This document shows positions 8,217 through 14,513 of a DNA stretch of 64,000 bases, in pieces. This stretch comes from Bacteroidota bacterium. GTDB lineage: Bacteria > Bacteroidota > Bacteroidia > Flavobacteriales > Weeksellaceae. The notes under the pieces are model-generated. The model saw only the letters and a list, made by a program, of their open reading frames with translations, was not told where the DNA came from and searched no databases. Position 1 is the stretch's first letter, and each line of letters opens with the position of its first letter. The stretch spans positions 62,001-126,000 of the forward strand of contig JAEWOS010000016.1 of NCBI GenBank assembly GCA_023460855.1, read 5' to 3'. The position numbers and the translations under genes were made by a program.

Positions 8217-8275
8217 TATTCTTTTAGTTTTTCTGTGACTTTTTCCGCCGTTCTGCGATTATTTTTAAACTAAAA
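8206..8275 (+). promoter_or_regulatory. Candidate expression platform with mutually exclusive pairings before metK
   Basis: Segment TTTTAGTTT (8222-8230) is fully complementary to AAACTAAAA (8267-8275), which ends 11 bases before the metK ATG. Its first six bases are also complementary to CTAAAA (8206-8211), inside the conserved 3' strand of the aptamer. SAM binding would tie up CTAAAA and so favour the second pairing near the start codon (off). Without SAM the first pairing would leave the start region open (on). The complementarity is read directly; the switching model is inference and the stems are AU-rich. Confidence 0.4.
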
Positions 8276-8286
8276 AACAAAAGAAT

Positions 8287-9567
8287 ATGTCCTATTTATT
8301 TACTTCAGAATCAGTTTCCGAAGGACATCCTGACAAAGTAGCGGATCAGATTTCCGACGCACTTATTGACAATTTTCTGGCATACGACAAAGATTCGAAA
8401 GTAGCCTGCGAAACGATGGTTACAACAGGACAGGTTGTTCTCGCAGGAGAAGTGAAATCTGAAGCTTACCTCGATGTTCAAAGCATCGCCCGTGAAGTAA
8501 TCAACGGAATTGGATACACAAAAGGCGAATATATGTTCAACGGTGATTCCTGTGGTGTTATTTCTGCCATCCATGAGCAGTCTCCTGATATTAACCAGGG
8601 TGTTGACCGTACAGTAGATATCGATGATTTTGAACACCATGCGAATTCGCAGGGAGCAGGAGACCAGGGAATGATGTTCGGATATGCAACTAATGAAACC
8701 GATAATTACATGCCTTTAGCACTGGATCTGGCTCATGCTATTCTCCAGGAACTTTCTGAGTTAAGACGTGAAAACAGCGCCATCTCTTATCTGAGACCGG
8801 ATGCAAAATCGCAGGTAACCATTGAGTACTCCGACGATCACAGGCCAATCCGAATCGACAGCATCGTTGTTTCCACACAGCATGATGAATTCGGAAGTGA
8901 TGAAGCTATGGCTGCAAAAATCCGCAAGGACATCATCGAAATCCTGATTCCAAAAGTGAAACTGAAGCAAAAACAGGAAATTCAGCAACTGTTTAATGAT
9001 CAGATCAAATACCACATTAATCCGACCGGAAAATTTGTAATCGGCGGACCACATGGCGATACAGGCCTTACCGGAAGAAAGATTATTGTGGATACTTACG
9101 GCGGAAAAGGAGCACACGGAGGTGGCGCTTTCTCCGGCAAAGATCCGTCTAAAGTGGACAGAAGTGCAGCTTATGCTACGCGCCATATTGCAAAAAATCT
9201 CGTTGCTGCCGGTGTTGCGGATGAAATTCTGGTGCAGGTTTCATATGCTATTGGTGTTGCAGAACCTTGTGGACTTTTCATTAACACGTACGGAACTTCC
9301 AAAGTGGGACTTTCTGACGGCGATCTGGCAAAAAGAGTTCAGAAATTATTCGATTTGAGACCTTATGCGATCGAGCAGAATCTGAAGCTGAGAAATCCGA
9401 TTTATCAGGAAACTGCGGCTTACGGTCATATGGGACGCGAACATTACACCGGAAGCAAGACTTTCAATAAAGGAAAAAACAACGAAAAAGTGGTAGACAA
9501 TCTGGAATTCTTTACCTGGGAAAAGCTTGACCGTGTTGACGACATCAAAAAAGAGTTTGGAATTTAA
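8287..9567 (+). CDS. metK: S-adenosylmethionine synthetase
   Basis: The 426-residue protein makes SAM from methionine and ATP in the cytoplasm. It shows the N-terminal SEGHPDKVADQISDALID motif, the methionine-loop region HEQSPDINQGVD, the GAGDQGMMFGYA ATP-binding motif and the GGGAFSGKDPSKVDRSAAY glycine-rich signature. Length is slightly above the E. coli enzyme, as usual in Bacteroidetes. It is a single-gene unit: its own promoter and SAM-II riboswitch lie upstream and a strong terminator downstream. Regulation by its own product through the riboswitch is the natural reading. Confidence 0.96.
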   Translation: MSYLFTSESVSEGHPDKVADQISDALIDNFLAYDKDSKVACETMVTTGQVVLAGEVKSEAYLDVQSIAREVINGIGYTKGEYMFNGDSCGVISAIHEQSPDINQGVDRTVDIDDFEHHANSQGAGDQGMMFGYATNETDNYMPLALDLAHAILQELSELRRENSAISYLRPDAKSQVTIEYSDDHRPIRIDSIVVSTQHDEFGSDEAMAAKIRKDIIEILIPKVKLKQKQEIQQLFNDQIKYHINPTGKFVIGGPHGDTGLTGRKIIVDTYGGKGAHGGGAFSGKDPSKVDRSAAYATRHIAKNLVAAGVADEILVQVSYAIGVAEPCGLFINTYGTSKVGLSDGDLAKRVQKLFDLRPYAIEQNLKLRNPIYQETAAYGHMGREHYTGSKTFNKGKNNEKVVDNLEFFTWEKLDRVDDIKKEFGI

Positions 9568-9586
9568 TTCTGCAAACGGTAAATCC

Positions 9587-9619
9587 AACTGCTTCGAAGT
9601 TATTTCGGAGCAGTTTTTT
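9587..9619 (+). terminator. Rho-independent terminator of metK
   Basis: Stem AACTGCTTCGAA (9587-9598) pairs with TTCGGAGCAGTT (9604-9615) with one G-U pair and a short loop, followed by a T run to 9619. Confidence 0.85.
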
Positions 9620-9622
9620 ATT

Positions 9623-9630
9623 TAACTTTG
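9623..9630 (+). promoter_or_regulatory. -7 element TAACTTTG
   Basis: Exact TAnnTTTG match just after the metK terminator and 23 bases before the ATG at 9654, so the next gene is transcribed on its own. Confidence 0.6.
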
Positions 9631-9653
9631 TTGGCGCTTGTGCATCTAAATTT

Positions 9654-10139
9654 ATGAAAAAGAGATTTTTGCTTGGTGTTTTACTGATGATGACGGCTTT
9701 CTCTGCAAAAGCACAGATGACGATGCATAAACTTGTACATGCAGGTTATGTGTACCAGAACCAGAGTTTTGGGGAAATCGGCGGAAGGCTGTTGTTCCTG
9801 GAAAATGACGACATGATTTTTCGGCTTGGAGCAGGAGGTCTTTTCGGCGCTACCAACGGAAAATTTGCCGCAATGCCAAAAATTCAGGGCGATATCCTGA
9901 TTAACTTCGAAAGAAATGTCGATTTTTATCACTCTCATTATTTTTTGGCTGGAGCAGAAGTGACAACGAAATATGTTGCACCGAAAATTGGCGCAACGCT
10001 TTTCGGACTGATAGATTTAACCGGCGGATATGCCTTTCCGATTGACAAAAAAGGACTGCACGGGAAACAAATGAAAGGACTGAATATCAACTTTACACTG
10101 AATATACCGGTAGTGTTGATTTACGACCTCACCCATTAA
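9654..10139 (+). CDS. Secreted protein of unknown function, possible small outer-membrane barrel
   Basis: The 161-residue protein has a clean Sec signal peptide (residues 1-20, cleavage after SAKAQ). It lacks a lipobox Cys, so it should be soluble in the periplasm or in the outer membrane. The mature part alternates hydrophobic and polar residues in short stretches rich in Gly and aromatics (for example YVYQNQSF, LFGLIDLTGGYAF) and ends in NIPVVLIYDLTH, a pattern compatible with a small beta barrel. I do not recognise a named family. It has its own -7 element and stands alone between the metK terminator and the sigma factor leader, so context gives no functional clue. Confidence 0.7.
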   Translation: MKKRFLLGVLLMMTAFSAKAQMTMHKLVHAGYVYQNQSFGEIGGRLLFLENDDMIFRLGAGGLFGATNGKFAAMPKIQGDILINFERNVDFYHSHYFLAGAEVTTKYVAPKIGATLFGLIDLTGGYAFPIDKKGLHGKQMKGLNINFTLNIPVVLIYDLTH

Positions 10140-10196
10140 AATTATAAATAACGCAAGAAAACAGTAATACAATTATCAAGTATTCACATTTTTTCT

Positions 10197-10204
10197 TATA
10201 TTTG
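10197..10204 (+). promoter_or_regulatory. -7 element TATATTTG of the sigma factor gene
   Basis: Exact TAnnTTTG match about 110 bases upstream of the ATG at 10314, giving an unusually long leader for this window. Within the leader, GCCTT (10268-10272) can pair with AAGGC (10297-10301), a weak hairpin of unknown meaning. Confidence 0.55.
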
Positions 10205-10313
10205 CAAACCCAATTTATTAACTGCCTATAGATTTCAATTTTACCTCAATTATTTTTTAAACAAAACGCCTTGTGAATGCCATTTTCATGTGCAGTAAGG
10301 CTAATTAATTGAG

Positions 10314-10916
10314 ATGAAAAAAATGAAATCTACCAATACAGACAGTTCACTAATCGTTCTTTATCAGCAGGGAAATGAGTCTGCACTCGCCAAGCTGATC
10401 GAAAGACATCAAAAGGAACTTTACACCTATATATTTTACAAGGTAATGGATGAAGACCTGGCGAATGATATTTTCCAGGATGCCTTCATGAAAATAATTA
10501 TTACCCTGAAAGAAGGACGCTACAATGAAGAAGGAAAATTCATCCTTTGGGCGAAGAGAATTGCGCACAACCTCATTATAGATCATTACCGGATGAAGTC
10601 CAAACACGTGAAAATTTCCGAAACAACTTATGAGAATGAAGAATATTCCATTTTCGATATTATTCGGGAACCGTCCGAGAATATTGAAGATCAACTGGTT
10701 TCGCAGCAAATAAACAGCGATTTGTTCAAAATGCTGGCATATCTCCCTGCAAACCAGCAGGAAGTGATAAAACTCAGGTTTTTTGACGGATTAAGCTTTA
10801 AAGAAATTGCTGAACAGACGGAAACCAGCATCAACACTACATTGGGACGCGTTCGCTATGCACTTATCAACCTCCGGAAAATCATGGAAGAAAATAAGCT
10901 TACTCTTACAAAATAA
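10314..10916 (+). CDS. RNA polymerase sigma factor, sigma-70 / ECF type
   Basis: The 200-residue protein has the two-domain ECF layout. Sigma region 2 lies at about 25-95 (LIERHQKELYTYIFYKV, then DIFQDAFMKI and FILWAKRIAHNLIIDHYR, the -10 recognition helix). Region 4 at about 140-190 has a helix-turn-helix (LPANQQEVIKLRFFDGLSF, then IAEQTETSINTTLGRVRYAL). There is no region 1 or 3. No anti-sigma factor with a membrane segment follows. Instead a 44-residue basic ORF begins 46 bases downstream. Start is ATG 10314 with an alternative ATG at 10323. The target regulon cannot be inferred. Confidence 0.9.
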   Translation: MKKMKSTNTDSSLIVLYQQGNESALAKLIERHQKELYTYIFYKVMDEDLANDIFQDAFMKIIITLKEGRYNEEGKFILWAKRIAHNLIIDHYRMKSKHVKISETTYENEEYSIFDIIREPSENIEDQLVSQQINSDLFKMLAYLPANQQEVIKLRFFDGLSFKEIAEQTETSINTTLGRVRYALINLRKIMEENKLTLTK

Positions 10917-10962
10917 TAAAACAGATTTTCTGTCGTTTTTAAAAGTGTTAATAAAATCGCCT

Positions 10963-11097
10963 ATGAAAAATTTTGACACTTTAAAGCAGAAAAGCTTGAA
11001 ACCAAAAAAACAGACCATTAAAAACCTGTTGGATTTTTCTAAAAGTCTGGAACTTGTGAAGACCGGAAAACGAAGTTTCCTGATTTCGAAAAATTAA
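10963..11097 (+). CDS. Small basic protein of 44 residues, downstream of sigma factor gene
   Basis: An ATG at 10963 opens a frame of 44 codons plus TAA. The product begins MKNFDTLKQK, continues with LKPKKQTIKNLLDFSKSLE and ends in a Lys/Arg/Ser-rich tail. It is strongly basic, has no signal peptide or membrane segment, and a helix is likely in the middle. It lies 46 bases after the sigma factor stop and just ahead of the next promoter, consistent with co-transcription. I have the impression that similar ORFs sit beside this sigma factor in related flavobacteria, but could not check. A role as a sigma partner or nucleic-acid-binding peptide is speculation. Confidence 0.55.
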   Translation: MKNFDTLKQKSLKPKKQTIKNLLDFSKSLELVKTGKRSFLISKN

Positions 11098-11103
11098 ATT
11101 TTT

Positions 11104-11111
11104 TACATTTG
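11104..11111 (+). promoter_or_regulatory. -7 element TACATTTG immediately before HAD gene
   Basis: Exact TAnnTTTG match ending only 6 bases before ATG 11118. Transcription would begin at or next to the start codon, so the mRNA may be leaderless. It also overlaps the alternative TTG start at 11109. Confidence 0.6.
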
Positions 11112-11117
11112 TGCCGT

Positions 11118-11807
11118 ATGATACGGCACATTTTTTTTGATCTGGATAACACGCTGTGGGACCACAGAAAGAATGCCCGTCTCGCTATTCAGCATATTTT
11201 CAACCGCGAAAAAATAGGCGAACGCTTTTCGCTTGATTTCAATGAATTCCACCGGGAATATTTTACCATCAACGAAAACCTTTGGGCGCAGATCCGGGAT
11301 GGAGAAATAGACAAAGAATACCTACGTAAACATCGATTTTACGACAGTTTCCTGTTTTTTGAAATCGATGACGCCGAACTTTCACAGGGATTTGAAAACA
11401 GTTTTCTGAAGGAAATTCTGAATTACAACGAACTCGTGGAAGGCACAATTGAACTTTTAGAGTATTTGAATGCCAAACATTACACACTGCATGTACTGTC
11501 CAACGGTTTTCAGGAAGTAACCTACACAAAATGCCTGTTGTCCGGCATCGACCGCTTTTTCGAAACTGTTACCTCAGCAGATGAAATCAACATACGGAAA
11601 CCGCAGCCTGAAATATTTGAATATGCATTAAAAAAAGCTTCTGCAACTGCAACTGGAAGTATCATCATCGGTGACGACTGGATTGCAGATATAGAAGGAG
11701 GACTCGCTTTCGGAATGGACGCAATTTTTTTCGACCGCTTCGATGATGATTATGATGCGCCGGTGAAAACTGTAAAAAAATTAGCTGAAATAAAGAACTT
11801 TCTTTAA
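11118..11807 (+). CDS. HAD hydrolase, YjjG-type (noncanonical pyrimidine) nucleotidase
   Basis: The protein starts MIRHIFFDLDNTLWDH: motif I DLDNT carries the catalytic Asp nucleophile, and the Trp-Asp-His tail is typical of the YjjG subfamily. Motif II is the LSNG segment, the Lys of motif III is in IRKPQPEIF, and motif IV is GDDWIADIEGG. A helical cap domain lies between motifs I and II. These enzymes dephosphorylate nucleoside monophosphates, including damaged pyrimidine nucleotides. An upstream TTG at 11109 would add three residues but lies in the promoter element, so ATG 11118 is chosen. It converges with trpS with only 13 bases between the stops and no visible terminator. Confidence 0.85.
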   Translation: MIRHIFFDLDNTLWDHRKNARLAIQHIFNREKIGERFSLDFNEFHREYFTINENLWAQIRDGEIDKEYLRKHRFYDSFLFFEIDDAELSQGFENSFLKEILNYNELVEGTIELLEYLNAKHYTLHVLSNGFQEVTYTKCLLSGIDRFFETVTSADEINIRKPQPEIFEYALKKASATATGSIIIGDDWIADIEGGLAFGMDAIFFDRFDDDYDAPVKTVKKLAEIKNFL

Positions 11808-11820
11808 AAATTTCTGAGTT

Positions 11821-12792
11821 CTAGGCCATTCCCAGGCTTTTTCTGGCTCTGCTAAGCGTTTCGGCTGCAATTTTTCGTGTTTTTTCTGCGCCCTGCTGCA
11901 GTTTTTGTTCGAGTTCAGCTGTATGATTCATGTAATAATTGAACTTTTCCCTTTCTTCTTTGAAACGCATCAGGATCAGTTCGTACAGTTCTGTTTTCGC
12001 ATGCCCATAACCGAAATTTCCGGCAAGATATTTCTGGCGAAGCATTTCTGTCTGTTCCGGTTCAGCAATGAGTTTATAGATGGCAAAAACGTTATCCGTA
12101 TCCGGATTCTTCGGATCCTCAAGTGGTGTTGAATCGGTTTCGATGGACATAATCTGCTTTTTCAGCTGTTTATCCGGAAGAAAAATATTAATGATGTTAC
12201 CGCGCGATTTAGACATTTTCTGTCCGTCGGTTCCGGGAACATATTTGGTGTCTTCCTGAAGTTCAGCTTTTGGTAACACAAAAACCTCTCCCATCTGATG
12301 ATTGAATCTTGCACCCATATCGCGCGCCATTTCCAAGTGCTGAAGCTGATCTTTTCCAACCGGAACAATTTCTGCGTCGTATAAAAGAATGTCTGCCGCC
12401 ATCAAAACCGGATAGGTAAAAAGACCTGCATTTACGTCTTCAAGCCGGTCTGCTTTATCTTTGAATGAATGCGCAAGCGTAAGCCTTTGATAAGGAAAAA
12501 AACAGGATAAATACCAGGAAAGTTCGCACACTTCCGGAATATCACTCTGCCGGTAAAAATATGTTTTGTCCGTATCCAGACCGCAGGCAAGCCAGGCAGC
12601 AGCAATTTCAAAGGTATTTTGTCTCAGTTCGTCACCATTTTTAATCTGGGTGAGCGAATGCAGGTTAGCAATAAACAAAAAGGATTCGTTTGACGGATCT
12701 TTTGCCAGTTCGATGGCAGGAATAATGGCTCCCAAAAGATTTCCCAGATGCGGAGTTCCGGTTGACTGAATTCCGGTAAGAATACGCGACAT
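11821..12792 (-). CDS. trpS: Tryptophanyl-tRNA synthetase
   Basis: The 323-residue class I synthetase charges tRNA-Trp. The HIGH-equivalent motif is TPHLGN (13-18) and the signature KMSKS occurs in GQKMSKSRGN. The DAEIVPVGKDQLQHLEMARD segment is the Trp-pocket and dimer region typical of TrpS. Length matches bacterial enzymes. It is monocistronic, with an exact -7 element upstream. No T-box or trp-leader peptide is visible in the short 5' region, so no tryptophan-specific control is apparent. Confidence 0.95.
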   Translation of the reverse strand: MSRILTGIQSTGTPHLGNLLGAIIPAIELAKDPSNESFLFIANLHSLTQIKNGDELRQNTFEIAAAWLACGLDTDKTYFYRQSDIPEVCELSWYLSCFFPYQRLTLAHSFKDKADRLEDVNAGLFTYPVLMAADILLYDAEIVPVGKDQLQHLEMARDMGARFNHQMGEVFVLPKAELQEDTKYVPGTDGQKMSKSRGNIINIFLPDKQLKKQIMSIETDSTPLEDPKNPDTDNVFAIYKLIAEPEQTEMLRQKYLAGNFGYGHAKTELYELILMRFKEEREKFNYYMNHTAELEQKLQQGAEKTRKIAAETLSRARKSLGMA

Positions 12793-12818
12793 GATAAACA
12801 GTAAAAAAGTTGTAGCAG

Positions 12819-12826
12819 CAAAAATA
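12819..12826 (-). promoter_or_regulatory. -7 element TATTTTTG of trpS
   Basis: Exact TAnnTTTG on the minus strand, 26 bases before the trpS ATG at 12792. Confidence 0.55.
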
Positions 12827-12845
12827 AGGAAACAACCGCTTTTTA

Positions 12846-12883
12846 AGCGCAGTTATGAGCGTATTTCACAAAAAAACTGCGCT
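12846..12883 (-). terminator. Hairpin downstream of selO, possible terminator
   Basis: A perfect 9-base-pair stem AGCGCAGTT (12846-12854) / AACTGCGCT (12875-12883) encloses a 20-base loop 14 bases beyond the selO stop. It lacks a T run on the minus strand, so termination is uncertain. Confidence 0.4.
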
Positions 12884-12896
12884 ATTATTTAGAAAT

Positions 12897-14438
12897 TTAA
12901 GAACTGCAGGAAAGCATGGAACAGCCCGCCACGCCAAGATACTTGTCCGGGCGTTTCACCGAAAATTCAGGAAACATTTCCGTATAAGGGTTTTCCAGGG
13001 CTTTGAGCAGTTTTTCGAGTAATGTGGCTTCTCCTTTATCCAGTTCCTCAATACATTCGAAAAGCAGATAATTTCTTAAAATAAATTTTGGATTGGCTTT
13101 CTGCATGATTTGCCGTGATTCTTCCGTGCTGCAGGTATTGAGCATTTTTCGCTTGAGATAGTTGGTGATAAAATCTTCGAATATTTCCATTTTTTCTGCC
13201 GGCTGTGGCAAATAGGAAACCTTCACCAGAAACTGTTCTAAACCGGTGGTGTCCGTTATTCTTTCCAGCTCCGTAAAAAACAGCGTGTAATCGAACTGCA
13301 GCTCCATCATCAATTTTTGCCAGGCGGCGAAGAACTCATCGTCTTTTTCCAGCACCTGATCAAATCCGAACTTCTCCGACATCATTTCATCATGTTTTTT
13401 CCAGAAATAATCGCTGTAATGTTCCAGTCTCTGCTCCAGAAAATCTGCATCATTTATTAGAGGAAACAATGCATTGGAAAGTTGCCACAGATTCCACTGG
13501 GAAATTTGAGGCTGCCTGCCAAAAGCATATCTTCTTCCCGGAAGGTCTGTAGTATTTGGCGTAAAATTCAGGTCGAATGCATCAAGCATGGAAAACGGTC
13601 CATAATCAATAGTTAAACCAAGAACAGACATATTATCCGTATTCATAACTCCGTGCACGAAACCGACACGTAACCATTCCACCATCAGATCGGCGGTACG
13701 CAGAGAAACTTGAGTAAACAGATCTTTATATCGCTGAACACCTTCCGAATTAATCTCAGGAAAATAATTCTGAATGGTAAAATCAGCAAGCTGCGTAAGT
13801 ATTGCAGTTTCTTTTTGTGCAGATAAAAGTTCGAAATGACCAAAACGCAGAAAGCTTTCCGCAGTTCTGATAACTACCGCTCCTTTTTCAGCTTCCGGAT
13901 TTCCGCTGTACATAATATCACGGATCACATCCTCACCTGTAAGCGCAAGACTTAATGCTCTGGTTGTCGGAATTCTGAGATGATGCATCGCTTCGCTCAT
14001 CAGATATTCACGAAGAGAAGAACGCAAAACCGCTCTTCCGTCGGCAAACCGTGAATAAGGTGTCGCTCCCGCTCCTTTCCACTGGATTTCTGTAAGTTTC
14101 CCCGCTTCATTTTTTATCTCCCCGGCGAAAATGGCGCGTCCGTCTCCCAATTGTCCTGCCCAGTTTCCGAACTGGTGACCGGCATAAGCAGTTGCATAAG
14201 GTTTTACATTCTCCGGGAGTTTATTTCCTACCAGAAACGGCAGATCGGAATCACTGAAATTTCCAAGGCCAATCTCTTCTGAAAGTTTCTCATTGAAAAT
14301 CAGCAGTTTGGGAGCAGGAAACTCTGCAGGATTTACCGTGCAGAATAAAATCTTTGGTGTCTGTCGCTGAACTGTGTTGCCTGAAAAATCTCCGGGAAAA
14401 ATTTTGAGATACTGCTGCGTGATCTGGTCTGTCTTCAT
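12897..14438 (-). CDS. selO: Protein adenylyltransferase SelO (UPF0061 / YdiU family)
   Basis: The 513-residue pseudokinase-fold enzyme transfers AMP from ATP to protein Ser/Thr/Tyr, part of the redox-stress response in characterised homologues. Family hallmarks are present: YAGHQFGNWAGQLGDGRA, the ATP-site Lys in EIQWKGAGATPYSR, REYLMSEAMHHL, and GVMNTDNMSVLGLTIDYGPF with the catalytic and metal Asn/Asp. The protein ends in SCSS, with Cys511 third from the end, the position that is selenocysteine in animal SelO. An imperfect -7 element TACCTTTA lies four bases before the ATG. It is monocistronic between trpS and the TonB receptor. Confidence 0.92.
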   Translation of the reverse strand: MKTDQITQQYLKIFPGDFSGNTVQRQTPKILFCTVNPAEFPAPKLLIFNEKLSEEIGLGNFSDSDLPFLVGNKLPENVKPYATAYAGHQFGNWAGQLGDGRAIFAGEIKNEAGKLTEIQWKGAGATPYSRFADGRAVLRSSLREYLMSEAMHHLRIPTTRALSLALTGEDVIRDIMYSGNPEAEKGAVVIRTAESFLRFGHFELLSAQKETAILTQLADFTIQNYFPEINSEGVQRYKDLFTQVSLRTADLMVEWLRVGFVHGVMNTDNMSVLGLTIDYGPFSMLDAFDLNFTPNTTDLPGRRYAFGRQPQISQWNLWQLSNALFPLINDADFLEQRLEHYSDYFWKKHDEMMSEKFGFDQVLEKDDEFFAAWQKLMMELQFDYTLFFTELERITDTTGLEQFLVKVSYLPQPAEKMEIFEDFITNYLKRKMLNTCSTEESRQIMQKANPKFILRNYLLFECIEELDKGEATLLEKLLKALENPYTEMFPEFSVKRPDKYLGVAGCSMLSCSS

Positions 14439-14513
14439 GTTCTAAAGGTAACGACAATTAACACGCCAAAAAAGAAGATGAAAGCTGCGGTATTTGATAA
14501 GAACGATTTCCAT

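Noticed and set aside
8206..8232. Intrinsic terminator after the SAM-II aptamer (CTAAAA / TTTTAG with T run)
   Set aside because: The stem has only six A-T-rich pairs and would be prevented, not promoted, by SAM binding, which is the wrong direction for feedback. Kept only as the alternative pairing in the switching model.
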